A stretch of 43,791 nt of DNA, from the NCBI GenBank assembly GCA_012799695.1, contig JAAZKT010000032.1, forward strand, positions 1 through 43,791, read 5' to 3'. This DNA is from Clostridiaceae bacterium. GTDB taxonomy: Bacteria > Bacillota > Clostridia > Saccharofermentanales > DTU023. The first letter of the stretch is position 1. Each line of letters opens with the position of its first letter. The position numbers and the translations under genes are program-made. This document shows positions 7,721 through 15,843 of the stretch, piece by piece. Under the pieces are notes generated by a model. The model was not told where the DNA came from and searched no databases. It saw nothing but the letters and a program-made list of their open reading frames with translations.

Positions 7721-8421
7721 GTGATATCAATACCTCCAAAGACACTGCTTGCCTCAATATACAAGGTTAGTCTCTTATCTTGCGGACTGTCGGACGTGAC
7801 TGTCTTTTGTCTCTTGTCCGAGACACCTCCGAAAAACGTCTCGGAAGCAATCTCAACGTGCACATAATCGGGTACTTTTATATTGATGCCCGCGAAGACG
7901 GCTGACGCAGTGATGACACAGTCCTCTTCAATGATCGCATGCCGAAGGTCGCACATAATGCTTCCAAAAACGGCATCCAATTCAGCACCCCTAAAAACTT
8001 GTCCGCTATAATCGATCTTGCGCCCTGAAAAAGCAGCCGTATCTTTTACCGGAATTTGCTTATCGTGCTTCAATTGCTCGATTCTCCCATGTGTTCCGCG
8101 ACGCCATGAGGAAGGGAAAATAAGCCTCAGACCGATCAAGACGATAATGAACGGAATTAGCAACTTCCAAACCAAAGAGAAATCGAAAATGCCTTGAGCC
8201 GAAAGAAGTAAGGCGACCCCGATACAAAGGCCGAATAAACTCCCCAACTTGTCGCGATTACTGAATAAACCGACAAAAGATGGAACGATGATGAAGAGCG
8301 CCCACCATCCGTCAAAAAAGATTTTGATTTCAGTAATGCCGAGTACATTTAAGGCAAAAATGACACCCACAATTACGAGAGCAATGCCCCAAACAATTCT
8401 ACCGATTCTTCTTTTTTTCAT
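7717..8421 (-). CDS. LiaF-like membrane protein (envelope-stress regulator family)
   Basis: A 234-residue protein. The N-terminal ~105 residues carry four hydrophobic helices (RIVWGIALVIVGVIFALNVL; WWALFIIVPSFVGLF; LFGLCIGVALLLS; LLIPFIIVLIGLRLIF), matching the LiaF transmembrane/DUF5668 domain. The C-terminal half has repeated strands ('AVFGSIMCDLR', 'AVFAGINIKVP', 'SVFGGIDI'), as in the C-terminal domain of LiaF/VraT-type proteins. LiaF represses LiaRS in Bacillus-like species; no liaRS pair is in this window, so the partner kinase must be elsewhere or absent. It is the first gene of a two-gene unit. Confidence 0.85.
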   Translation of the reverse strand: MKKRRIGRIVWGIALVIVGVIFALNVLGITEIKIFFDGWWALFIIVPSFVGLFSNRDKLGSLFGLCIGVALLLSAQGIFDFSLVWKLLIPFIIVLIGLRLIFPSSWRRGTHGRIEQLKHDKQIPVKDTAAFSGRKIDYSGQVFRGAELDAVFGSIMCDLRHAIIEEDCVITASAVFAGINIKVPDYVHVEIASETFFGGVSDKRQKTVTSDSPQDKRLTLYIEASSVFGGIDIT

Positions 8422-8471
8422 AATTCTCCTTCAACACATAACTAATAAATTCTATTTACCATAGACCAGAG

Positions 8472-8497
8472 CGAAATATTATCTATGAAATATTTCG
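8472..8497 (-). promoter_or_regulatory. Inverted repeat upstream of the LiaF-like gene
   Basis: CGAAATATT (8472-8480) and AAATATTTCG (8488-8497) are inverted copies separated by 7 bases, about 50-75 bp before the ATG at 8421. The dyad is followed by no T-run, so an operator is more likely than a terminator. I see no good -35/-10 pair to anchor it. The rest of the 304-bp intergenic region is A+T-rich and, apart from the terminator at 8661-8690, holds nothing else I can name. Confidence 0.45.
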
Positions 8498-8660
8498 TCC
8501 CTGAGCACTCTACTTAACGTCTAATTATGCCACAGACAAGTCATTTTTTTACACCTTAATTATAGTAATAAGTCTACGTTAAATCACCCTTGCGGAGTGT
8601 TTAATTCCATGTAAAAAATGAAAACCCAAACTCAATTTTTCAGAATTCGGAACGCACTTT

Positions 8661-8690
8661 AAAAAGGGAGCCGAATTGTATTCGGCTCCC
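8661..8690 (-). terminator. Intrinsic terminator of the LPKTG surface-protein gene
   Basis: Minus strand: GGGAGCCGAA, a 5-base loop, TTCGGCTCCC, then TTTTT. The stem is a perfect 10 bp. It lies 35 bp beyond the stop at 8726. Confidence 0.95.
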
Positions 8691-8725
8691 GTTATCAATT
8701 AATTCTCCTAGCAGTCGGTTATAAG

Positions 8726-9868
8726 CTAATCTCTTTGCTTCGACATGAACTTCTTGCGTTCTAATAAGATTAATCCACCTGCGAAGAAGAACATCAGTGC
8801 CAACCATGGGTAATGTCCGCTACTCTCTCCCGTTTTTGGCAGATCATCGCTTGGTTGAGTTTCCTCAATATCTGGTTCTTTGATTACAAGCAAATAGATG
8901 GAAGAAGAACCTGTTTTAGAAACAATTTCAACTATGTGACTACCTACAGGCAGAGTCTCAAGGAATTCCGGATTGAAAGAAATAGTCGTTGAGCCTTCTT
9001 CATCTTTTACATCATAGTTTGATTCATCTACAATTTCATCGTCTACCTTGACATGTGAAAAGTCATCAGAAGGAGTATCTGAATCGAAAGTCGCGGGCGA
9101 TTTTGTACCCTTGGTCCATTCCTGAATTTCTGTCTCTATCGGCGCTTCCGAGTCATCCTTTTCAAGCCCGCATCTGCCACAGACCAAAACTGACACTCCG
9201 GGTTCCGTACTGGTTGGCATTTTCTTGACCTTCCGTTCCCACTTGTGTCCGAGGGCGGGGATTTCCTCCTCGGGACCCTGCTTCTTACAGTATTTGCAGC
9301 TTGTGCTCTTCAAGCCAGTCTCGGTACAGGTGGGCTCTTTGATTACTTTTGTCTCCCATTCGTGTTTCCCGTCGGGACTATCCGAACTTGGACATTCACT
9401 CGTAGGCGGTGATGTTCCATAAGGCGTCACTTTCTCGATATTCGAGTCTTGGTCGAGTATTACTTCGTACAGATTCGACCAGTCGGTGTGTACACCCCAT
9501 TCAGTAGCATGAATGAACCTGACTCCTACATATACTGTCTGATTTGCCAAGTCAGTACCTGGGGGACTCGAATACAGTTCAGGACGTGCAAAGTCTACCG
9601 ATGTCTCGTTTTCCGGATTGGTGACCTCACCACATAATGCAGTATTCATCATGTCCGTGGATAACGATACCTCCCATTCAGTATTCCATCCATCAGGCGG
9701 AAAGGACCATTGCATGAAAAGGTGGGGGTCTCCTACATCACCCGAGGCAAATAGACTCGGCGGTGTCGGCATCGACTCCGCAAACACTTCGCTCGTCATG
9801 CCCGGCAGGAGTGCCATCAGCGTAAATACAAGCACAAGCAAGCATACTAACATCCTATTATTCTTCAT
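8726..9868 (-). CDS. Sortase-anchored surface protein with Cys-pair repeats (LPKTG)
   Basis: I choose ATG 9868, with AAGGAGA nine bases upstream, over an ATG 36 bases earlier; the product is 380 residues. It has a signal peptide (hydrophobic core MLVCLLVLVFTLMALLPGM). A middle section carries two related units of ~40 residues, HEWETKVIKEPTCTETGLK... and HKWERKVKKMPTSTEPGVS..., each with a C-x-x-C pair (SCKYC, VCGRC). Such 'H-W...PT-C/S-T-E-x-G...CxxC' repeats recur in clostridial surface proteins and look like small zinc-ribbon-like modules. The C-terminus is a full sorting signal: LPKTG, hydrophobic helix, positive tail (ERKKF). It should be cell-wall attached. The ligand is unknown. Confidence 0.85.
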   Translation of the reverse strand: MKNNRMLVCLLVLVFTLMALLPGMTSEVFAESMPTPPSLFASGDVGDPHLFMQWSFPPDGWNTEWEVSLSTDMMNTALCGEVTNPENETSVDFARPELYSSPPGTDLANQTVYVGVRFIHATEWGVHTDWSNLYEVILDQDSNIEKVTPYGTSPPTSECPSSDSPDGKHEWETKVIKEPTCTETGLKSTSCKYCKKQGPEEEIPALGHKWERKVKKMPTSTEPGVSVLVCGRCGLEKDDSEAPIETEIQEWTKGTKSPATFDSDTPSDDFSHVKVDDEIVDESNYDVKDEEGSTTISFNPEFLETLPVGSHIVEIVSKTGSSSIYLLVIKEPDIEETQPSDDLPKTGESSGHYPWLALMFFFAGGLILLERKKFMSKQRD

Positions 9869-9982
9869 TTTCCAGATCTCCTTGTCATGCGTACACTCCC
9901 TCAATTAAGAAGTGTTATTTTTGAACTAGCTTCATTGACATGCTTTACTAAATGAGCAATCGCTCTCTCAAAGCACAATTTC

Positions 9983-10011
9983 ACTTTATGGTAATGGAAC
10001 AATTGATTCAA
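9983..10011 (-). promoter_or_regulatory. Promoter of the LPKTG surface-protein gene
   Basis: Minus strand: -35 TTGAAT (10006-10011), a 17-bp spacer and -10 TAAAGT (9983-9988). It lies about 115 bp upstream of the start at 9868, giving a leader of roughly 107 nt. Four 10-bp direct repeats abut the -35 on its upstream side. Bases 10055-10245 hold nothing I can name. Confidence 0.55.
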
Positions 10012-10014
10012 CAT

Positions 10015-10054
10015 ACTCGGTCACATTCGGTCGTTTTTGGTCGCATTCGGTCAT
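10015..10054 (-). repeat. Four 10-bp direct repeats immediately upstream of a -35 box
   Basis: On the plus strand the units are ACTCGGTCAC, ATTCGGTCGT, TTTTGGTCGC and ATTCGGTCAT. GGTC falls at 10019, 10029, 10039 and 10049, a period of exactly 10 bp. They end four bases from the predicted -35 (10006-10011). One-helical-turn direct repeats at this place are typical of binding arrays for winged-helix activators of the OmpR/PhoB/SARP type. Confidence 0.75.
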
Positions 10055-10245
10055 CAAGCACATCCATTATGTCCCACTGGGCACACCACATCATGCAAAG
10101 CTTTTTTGTATTGACATTCAGTTTTTGGCATGAGCTGAGGTTGCGATGGCATCCGAAAAAGGCGAATACAGCATGCTTTATCGTTTCAAAGACAGAAGTG
10201 AAATCGCGCTACACATTCCTGACAGAAAATAAACTCTCAAAACAC

Positions 10246-10287
10246 AAAAAAGCAGTTACCAATACGGGAAAACGTATCAATAACTGC
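10246..10287 (-). terminator. Intrinsic terminator of the tRNA-Ala gene
   Basis: Minus strand: GCAGTTATTGATACG, a 6-base loop, CGTATTGGTAACTGC, then six T. It starts 10 bases after the tRNA 3' end. Confidence 0.9.
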
Positions 10288-10296
10288 GTTTCAGGT

Positions 10297-10372
10297 TGGT
10301 GGACGATAAGAGATTCGAACTCTCGACCTCTGCGATGCGAACGCAGCGCTCTCCCAACTGAGCTAATCGCCC
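10297..10372 (-). tRNA. tRNA-Ala, anticodon CGC
   Basis: The minus strand folds into a full cloverleaf. The acceptor arm GGGCGAT pairs with ATCGTCC and includes the G3:U70 pair that marks alanine tRNAs. The D arm is GCTC-AGTTGGGA-GAGC. The anticodon arm CTGCG-TTCGCAT-CGCAG gives anticodon CGC, reading GCG. The T arm is GAGAG-TTCGAAT-CTCTT. The discriminator is A and CCA is encoded (10297-10299). Confidence 0.95.
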
Positions 10373-10401
10373 GTAAGCGCCTCTTCAACAGGCACTTTGC
10401 T

Positions 10402-10429
10402 ATTCTAACATAATTATTTGATTTGTCTA
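10402..10429 (-). promoter_or_regulatory. Promoter of the tRNA-Ala gene
   Basis: Minus strand: -35 TAGACA (10424-10429), a 16-bp spacer and -10 TAGAAT (10402-10407). It is 30 bp ahead of the mature tRNA 5' end, leaving a short leader. Confidence 0.7.
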
Positions 10430-10477
10430 GAGATGTTACGACTGACTCTCTCTACCCTTTTCGAGCCCTATTCGCTC

Positions 10478-11287
10478 CTAACCGTACAAAAGCCCCGTCG
10501 CCCAATTTGTGAGGCGAACGGGCAGGATTTTGAACAGCACCAAAACGAGACGGTAGAAGAAGCCGATGCCGTAGAGAGGTTTAGGAGCGCGCTTTCTCAC
10601 GATGCGGAGTATCTTTCGAGCAACGGTTTCAGCTGAAGCCCCAGTCTGCTCGTCGCGTTCCATCCTAGCGATTGATCGGTGGTAACGTTCAGAGACGTGA
10701 ATTGATTCGCACGTCACCTTTTCGCGCATAGCGGTGAAGGCGGTCGCAGTATCGCCTGGCATAATGGCGACGGCGCGTATGCCGTCGTGCTTCAGTTCCG
10801 TATTCAGCGCGAGAGCCAACATGTTGAGGCTTGATTTGACAGCTGAATAGAAGCTCTGATACGGGAGCGAGACAACGGCGGCGATCGAACTCGTTAAAAT
10901 GATCCGACCTTTGCTTCGCGCCAAGAACGGGATGCTCCTGCGGACAGTTTCCATGGCGGCAAAGACGTGAACGTCGAACATTCTGACCACCTGTTCCTTC
11001 GGCGTATCGGAAATAGGACCGGAAATTCCAAATCCGGCATTCGAAAACAGCACATCAAACGAGTCAGTCAACTCACCAATCTGTGAAAAGGCGTTATTCA
11101 ATGATTTTTCATCCGTGATGTCACAGGCGATCTGGTGGAGCGTCCCTTGATTGTTAAAACTCTCGCGCGGATGCACCGTCCTCGATAGACTGAAGACTTC
11201 ACATCCGTCTTGAAGCAAAAGATTGACCAATTCTTTGCCGATACCGGAACTTCCGCCCGTTACAACTGCCTTCTTGATCTTAAACAT
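10478..11287 (-). CDS. Short-chain dehydrogenase/reductase (SDR)
   Basis: A 269-residue classical SDR. The dinucleotide-binding motif TGGSSGIG is at residues 10-17, the NAG motif in SNAGFG, the catalytic Ser in LTSSIAA and the Tyr-Lys pair in YSAVK. A PGDTATAF segment follows, as in many SDRs that act on lipids or steroids. The C-terminus (FFYRLVLVLFKILPVRLTNW) is hydrophobic and basic and could sit on the membrane. It uses NAD(P)H; the substrate cannot be told from sequence. It is transcribed alone, between the tRNA and the phosphate operon. Confidence 0.85.
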   Translation of the reverse strand: MFKIKKAVVTGGSSGIGKELVNLLLQDGCEVFSLSRTVHPRESFNNQGTLHQIACDITDEKSLNNAFSQIGELTDSFDVLFSNAGFGISGPISDTPKEQVVRMFDVHVFAAMETVRRSIPFLARSKGRIILTSSIAAVVSLPYQSFYSAVKSSLNMLALALNTELKHDGIRAVAIMPGDTATAFTAMREKVTCESIHVSERYHRSIARMERDEQTGASAETVARKILRIVRKRAPKPLYGIGFFYRLVLVLFKILPVRLTNWATGLLYG

Positions 11288-11314
11288 CCGAGACCTCTCT
11301 TCCGTCCATCATCC

Positions 11315-11337
11315 TTAAATATGTTTAAACCATTATA
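11315..11337 (-). promoter_or_regulatory. Possible promoter and dyad of the SDR gene
   Basis: Minus strand: a perfect -10 TATAAT at 11332-11337 without a convincing -35. Just downstream is a dyad TTAAA-N4-TTTAA (11315-11328). The placement between the -10 and the start codon would suit a repressor site, but the arms are short and A+T-rich. Confidence 0.35.
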
Positions 11338-11426
11338 TCCATCTTTCTAGATAACAGGATCATCCCCTACCGCGATCATATGCGGGAACGAGGAGGAAAT
11401 GACAGAATTTACGGCGGATTTATGAC

Positions 11427-11480
11427 TTTACAAATATTTTACATTATTAACATCATCAGAAAATAGAGCTTTTCTACGAT
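11427..11480 (+). promoter_or_regulatory. Pho-box-like promoter of the pst-pho operon
   Basis: TTTACA at 11427, TTTACA at 11438 and TTAACA at 11447 form direct repeats; the first two are exactly 11 bp apart. They match the TT[ACT]ACA repeats bound by PhoP/PhoB in Bacillota. A -10-like TACGAT follows at 11475-11480, with no separate -35, as expected for an activator-dependent promoter. pstS starts about 65 bp downstream. The encoded response regulator (16766-17566) is the likely activator. Confidence 0.6.
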
Positions 11481-11545
11481 AAAACCGTCAAGGAATGACA
11501 AGTATAAACAAATCGAAAAAAATATTTTGGAGAAAGTAAGGAAGA

Positions 11546-12556
11546 ATGAAAATGAAAAAACAACTTATGACCATTCTGACAGTCGTGCTGGCGCTTGCGA
11601 TGATTTTCACGCTCGCAGCTTGCGAAAAGAAACCTGATCCAAATGGATCGGAACCCGCACCTAATAAGACGGACCCCGCACCGAATAAGACGGATCCCGC
11701 ACCTCCGAGTGGCGATACGACCATTCACGTCTACACACGCGACTCCTCATCCGGAACACGTGAGGGCTTTGAAGCTGTCATCGGCTTCAAGGGAGAGCTG
11801 ACTGAAAAGGCGAACGAAGTCTCTTCAAACGGTACCATGGCACAACAGGTCGGACAGGACGTCAACGGCATCGGCTACGTCTCGCTCGTCACCAACTTTG
11901 CAGAAAACAACCTCAAACCACTGAACTATGAAGGCGTTGAGGCAACCGAGGCAAACGTCATCAACGGAACATACACGCTCAAGCGTCCGTTCTGTTTCAC
12001 GACACGTGCCGCAGATGACTACAAGAGCGAAGAGCAAAAGCAAATCGTCGCAGCTTTCCTCGCCTACATGGCGGACTCGAAGGAAGGCCGTGAGGTCGTT
12101 GTCGCTGCGGGCGGTATCACCGATGTTGAAGGCGGAAAACCGTGGAACGAGATTAAGAAAGACCATCCGATCGTTGACAGAGACAACAGCGCGCTTACGA
12201 TCGTCTGTGGCGGATCCACCTCAGTCGAGAAATGCGTAAAGGCGGCATTGGAGTCATTCCAAGGTATCGCAGGAAACGTGCAGTTCAAACTCGACCAGAC
12301 AGGTTCCGGCGATGGATGGACTCGTGTGCTGGGCGATGAAAAAGATGGCCCGAACGCTTCTGACATCGGTTTCGCATCGAGAAAATTTAAGGAAGATAAG
12401 GAGCCCGTCGGCACGGCCATGCGTAGCGAGGCATTCTGCCAAGACGCCATCGTCGCAGTCGTTCACAAGGACAATCCAATCAGCAACGTCACAAAAGACG
12501 ATCTCTACAAGATTTTCACCGGCGCTACCGCGACATGGGACGACGTAGGGAAATAG
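11546..12556 (+). CDS. pstS: Phosphate-binding lipoprotein PstS, circularly permuted
   Basis: A 336-residue substrate-binding lipoprotein; an ATG two codons later (11552) has better spacing to AAGGAAG and may be the true start. The lipobox is LAAC (Cys26), then a linker with PAPNKTD twice. The order of the binding-protein halves is reversed. Residues ~58-192 match the C-terminal half of normal PstS (TRDSSSGTREGFE, NGIGYVSL, GVEATEANVINGTYTLKRP). Residues ~216-336 match the N-terminal half (VCGGSTSVEK, TGSGDGWTR, SDIGFASR, DAIVAVVHKDNPISN, IFTGATATWDDVG). The protein stops just where the usual sequence would continue into the half that here comes first. All phosphate-contact segments are present, so it is probably functional. 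It heads pstSCAB-phoU-phoBR. Confidence 0.88.
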   Translation: MKMKKQLMTILTVVLALAMIFTLAACEKKPDPNGSEPAPNKTDPAPNKTDPAPPSGDTTIHVYTRDSSSGTREGFEAVIGFKGELTEKANEVSSNGTMAQQVGQDVNGIGYVSLVTNFAENNLKPLNYEGVEATEANVINGTYTLKRPFCFTTRAADDYKSEEQKQIVAAFLAYMADSKEGREVVVAAGGITDVEGGKPWNEIKKDHPIVDRDNSALTIVCGGSTSVEKCVKAALESFQGIAGNVQFKLDQTGSGDGWTRVLGDEKDGPNASDIGFASRKFKEDKEPVGTAMRSEAFCQDAIVAVVHKDNPISNVTKDDLYKIFTGATATWDDVGK

Positions 12557-12581
12557 CGGCGAACATTGAACTATAGGACAG

Positions 12582-12609
12582 AGGGCGGAATTATTTCTTC
12601 CGCCCTTTC
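12582..12609 (+). terminator. Hairpin after pstS (attenuating or weak terminator)
   Basis: AGGGCGGAA pairs with TTCCGCCCT across a 7-base loop and is followed by only TTC. This is too few T for full termination, so partial read-through into pstC is likely. It is consistent with more pstS mRNA than downstream mRNA. Confidence 0.55.
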
Positions 12610-12710
12610 ACTGAGTTGCCGTCCTCAATGTCGACAATATTGGAACAAAAACAGAACTACCGCAATGCCGACCGGCAGATATTGATCAACGGGAAGTCTG
12701 TGAAAACGAT

Positions 12711-12750
12711 TGACGGTGTAGTCGATTAATGTAAATCGTCTGCACCGTCA
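12711..12750 (+). other. Long stem-loop between pstS and pstC
   Basis: TGACGGTG pairs with CACCGTCA. The stem continues through a T-G pair, two pairs and one mismatch to CGATT/AATCG, around a 6-base loop. No T-run follows on the plus strand. It is a candidate mRNA-processing or stabilising element in the 238-bp gap before pstC. Confidence 0.5.
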
Positions 12751-12794
12751 TCACGTCAAGGAAACTTAATCTTAGAATAAGTAACGGGCAAAGT

Positions 12795-13760
12795 ATGGAA
12801 ACCGCTAAAGATTTTTTTACATCTTCAGATGTCAAGTTCGCTGCGATTCGCAAGAGGCGTCGAAGAACTGACGTGCTTTTCAAAAGTTTATTCAGAATTG
12901 CGGGGATAGTCGCCGCAATGATGGTCATCCTCATCATCATCTTCGTTACATCGAGGGGGGTACGCCCTTTTCTTGGAAGTGCGGAAGAACGTGTCGACCT
13001 CAAAGTATTTTTGACGGGGTCGCGATGGCGTGCCGACCAAGGAATTTATGGACTTGGATTTGTCATTATCAACACGCTAATTGTTTCCGTCACAGGAGGA
13101 TTGCTGGCGCTGCCGTTGGCGATTCTGAGCGCTGTACTCATCACAAGAATTGCAAAAGGCAAACTCAGCGTTTTACTCACAACAATCGTGGAGACGCTCG
13201 CCGCGATCCCTTCAGTTGTTTACGGAGTTTTTGCAGCAGGGAAAATAACGGTACTCGTCAGAGATCTCGGAAATATATTCGGAATATCCACATACGGAGG
13301 CAATTCCTCCTTCGCCGTCATTCTCCTGCTCGCCATCATGACATATCCTACGATGACAACACTGGCTGTTTCCGGCATACGTGCCGTGCCAAAGGAGCTC
13401 GACTTCGCCTCTCTCGCACTCGGCGCCACACCAACGCAGACGTCATTCAAAGTGATCGTTCCCGCTGCCCGATCATCCATCGCAACAGGGTTCACGCTCG
13501 GACTCGGACGTGCGTTCGGCGAAGCGACCGCTGTCTCCATGATTGCCGGCAACGCATTGACTGGACCGTCTTGGAATCCCTTCGACATTACGAGGACCTT
13601 GACCTCGACGATGTTAACGGGTCTCCATGAGACGACAGGATTAGACTACGAGATACGCTTCTCCGTCGGCGTCGTCCTTATGATCGTCATCGTCTCGATG
13701 AACCTTCTCGTGCACGCCGCAAAACGAAGACTAGAGAAGAAAGGAAGCGCGATCTCATGA
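12795..13760 (+). CDS. pstC: Phosphate ABC transporter permease PstC
   Basis: A 321-residue inner-membrane permease with about six helices. The first is at ~35-58 (IVAAMMVILIIIFVTSRG). The binding-protein-dependent permease loop is recognisable as [23 protein letters not shown]...SIATGFTLGLGRAFGEATAV. It forms the channel with PstA. The start lacks a strong Shine-Dalgarno sequence. It overlaps pstA by 4 bp, so the pair is translationally coupled. Confidence 0.93.
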   Translation: METAKDFFTSSDVKFAAIRKRRRRTDVLFKSLFRIAGIVAAMMVILIIIFVTSRGVRPFLGSAEERVDLKVFLTGSRWRADQGIYGLGFVIINTLIVSVTGGLLALPLAILSAVLITRIAKGKLSVLLTTIVETLAAIPSVVYGVFAAGKITVLVRDLGNIFGISTYGGNSSFAVILLLAIMTYPTMTTLAVSGIRAVPKELDFASLALGATPTQTSFKVIVPAARSSIATGFTLGLGRAFGEATAVSMIAGNALTGPSWNPFDITRTLTSTMLTGLHETTGLDYEIRFSVGVVLMIVIVSMNLLVHAAKRRLEKKGSAIS

Positions 13761-14989
13761 CACGTATACGCAAGATAAAAGATACCGTGATGCAATCGCT
13801 CACTTGGCTCGCTTCAGGTATATCGGCTTGGGTTCTTGTCGCGATACTCGTCTTCATTTTTTCAAACGGATGGAAACTACTCGATCGAACCGTCCTGCTA
13901 GGCGATTACCATGCGCGAAATATTGTCTCCGGATTTGACGACATTCAAACAGCCGATGTAGTGTTTACCCCTCCCGCCTCACTCGGGGACGATGAAGTCG
14001 CCTCCACGAGATATGGGTTCGCCGTTCGCGACGAGATCGATAAAGAAAAGAACCACGTTCACACCATCACATGGGTCGACGACCGTTCACCTCTCCGCAA
14101 CGGGACGATTACGACAGCCGGTCCTACACAAGGACATAAGGCGCCGTTCGACGCCGGTATGAACATCAACAAGCTCGTCTTTATAGATGCCTCCGGCGAG
14201 GAAGTCTACGTCGGTCGATTCAAACAGCAGACTCCGCAGGAGTGGATTCCGTTGCTCGACAGTGAAGCAAAACAGATCGCTGAATTTCACGGTAAGGTCC
14301 CGGGCGGCGGTATGCGCGGCTCGCTTATCGCGACGCTCATGCTGATCGGATTGTCACTTTTCTTCTCAGTACCGATCGGCATCTTCGCTGCGATCTACCT
14401 CTATGCCATCGCCAAACAAAATCGCTTGACGACATTCGTTAGGTCGTCCATCGAACTCTTGGCAGGTGTCCCCTCCATTATTTTCAGCATGATGGGGATC
14501 ACGCTTATTTTTCCCATCATCAGATTATTTGGTCTGAGCGGACAGAGCATCATCCTCGGCAGTCTCACGATGGCGGTTCTCCTTCTGCCAGTCCTGATAA
14601 GACAGACTGAGGAAGCGTTGCGCTCCGTTCCGCCCTCCTACGCGCAGGCGAGCCTTGCACTGGGCGCGACACAGACGGAAACTCTTTTCCGCGTCGTCTT
14701 GCCAGCCGCCAGGAACGGTATCTTCTCCGCCTGTCTTCTCGCTGTCAGCCGGATCATCGGAGAATCGGCAGCTCTTATATTTACGATGGGTACGGCGATA
14801 CAGGATTCGCCGGCGGTCACGTCGGGCGCAACCTCGCTCGCCGTTCAGATCTACGTTCTGATGGGAGGCGAAAATCCGAACTTCGAACTTGCCTCCGCCA
14901 TCTCAATCGTGATTCTCATCCTCGTACTCGCACTCAATCTGACTGTTAAAGTCGTTTCTGCTCTGTCAGATAAGAAAGGAAAAGCATAG
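13757..14989 (+). CDS. pstA: Phosphate ABC transporter permease PstA with a large extracytoplasmic insert
   Basis: A 410-residue permease, over 100 residues longer than common PstA. The extra sequence lies between the first helix (~18-38) and the core helices that start near residue 190. It is a soluble stretch ([17 protein letters not shown]... to ...[11 protein letters not shown]) that should face outside. The core carries the EAA-type loop ([27 protein letters not shown]) and [15 protein letters not shown]. The stop TAG shares its last base with the GTG start of pstB (TAGTG). The insert might help dock the permuted PstS; that is speculation. Confidence 0.92.
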   Translation: MTRIRKIKDTVMQSLTWLASGISAWVLVAILVFIFSNGWKLLDRTVLLGDYHARNIVSGFDDIQTADVVFTPPASLGDDEVASTRYGFAVRDEIDKEKNHVHTITWVDDRSPLRNGTITTAGPTQGHKAPFDAGMNINKLVFIDASGEEVYVGRFKQQTPQEWIPLLDSEAKQIAEFHGKVPGGGMRGSLIATLMLIGLSLFFSVPIGIFAAIYLYAIAKQNRLTTFVRSSIELLAGVPSIIFSMMGITLIFPIIRLFGLSGQSIILGSLTMAVLLLPVLIRQTEEALRSVPPSYAQASLALGATQTETLFRVVLPAARNGIFSACLLAVSRIIGESAALIFTMGTAIQDSPAVTSGATSLAVQIYVLMGGENPNFELASAISIVILILVLALNLTVKVVSALSDKKGKA

Positions 14990-15843
14990 TGTCCGCATCT
15001 AAGTTTCAAAAATTTATGAATCGTGCCGGCGGAGCAAAGAAGGAAACCATGGCGAGCTCTTCGGAGTCTTCCCGAGCATCTCGGCGCGACAATGTCGCCT
15101 TTGCATTGGAAGATGTCAACTTGTACTACGGCGACTTCCAAGCACTCAATGACATTACGTTCGACTTGCCTACGCATCAGGTGACTGCCTTCATCGGTCC
15201 TTCCGGCTGCGGCAAATCAACACTCTTAAGATGTTTCAATCGCATGAACGACCTCATCGATAATTGCCGTGTCGAGGGTGCCATCTATCGAAATGGCGTC
15301 GATATCTACGGTGACTCCGTCGACGTCGTCGACCTTCGCACGCATGTCGGCATGGTCTTCCAGCAGCCTAACCCCTTCCCGAAGAGCATTTACGATAATG
15401 TTGCATACGGTCTTGTCTGCCAAGGCGTGAGAAGCAAGAAAGTATTGGATGAGGCAGTTGAATCGTCACTTAAAAAAGCTGCCCTGTGGGACGAAGTTAA
15501 GGACCATCTCAGACGAGACGCGACACAACTTTCAGGCGGTCAGCAACAACGCCTCTGTATCGCTCGCGCCATCGCCTTGCAACCCGATGTCATCTTGATG
15601 GATGAGCCGACATCGGCGCTCGACCCGATCGCAACGGCTCGCATTGAGGACTTAATCACACAATTGAAAGAAGAGTACACGATCGTCATCGTGACTCACT
15701 CCATGAGTCAGGCGGCCCGTATCAGCGATAAAACGGCTTTTTTCCTCCTTGGCGACCTGATTGAATTCGGGCCGACTGACGATATCTTCCAAAACCCGCG
15801 CGACAAGCGTACGGAAGATTACATCACGGGTAAATTCGGGTAG
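14989..15843 (+). CDS. pstB: Phosphate ABC transporter ATPase PstB
   Basis: A 284-residue ATPase with Walker [10 protein letters not shown] at residues 70-78, the Q-loop region [17 protein letters not shown] that is characteristic of PstB, signature LSGGQQQR, Walker [14 protein letters not shown] and the switch His in VTHSMSQA. The GTG start overlaps the pstA stop, with AAAGGA upstream. It gives an N-terminal extension of ~35 polar residues not needed for the fold. An internal ATG at 15049, preceded by AAGGAAACC, is a possible alternative start. Both give a complete ATPase. Confidence 0.95.
   Translation: MSASKFQKFMNRAGGAKKETMASSSESSRASRRDNVAFALEDVNLYYGDFQALNDITFDLPTHQVTAFIGPSGCGKSTLLRCFNRMNDLIDNCRVEGAIYRNGVDIYGDSVDVVDLRTHVGMVFQQPNPFPKSIYDNVAYGLVCQGVRSKKVLDEAVESSLKKAALWDEVKDHLRRDATQLSGGQQQRLCIARAIALQPDVILMDEPTSALDPIATARIEDLITQLKEEYTIVIVTHSMSQAARISDKTAFFLLGDLIEFGPTDDIFQNPRDKRTEDYITGKFG

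Noticed and set aside
11398-11424. 8-codon mini-frame after AGGAGG upstream of pstS
   Set aside because: The ATG is only 2 bases from AGGAGG and the frame lies upstream of the likely transcription start, so it would not be in the mRNA.
12628-12729. 33-codon frame between pstS and pstC (begins MSTILEQKQNYRN)
   Set aside because: No Shine-Dalgarno sequence, and its end lies inside the strong stem-loop at 12711-12750. It could be a decayed fragment; evidence is too thin to call.
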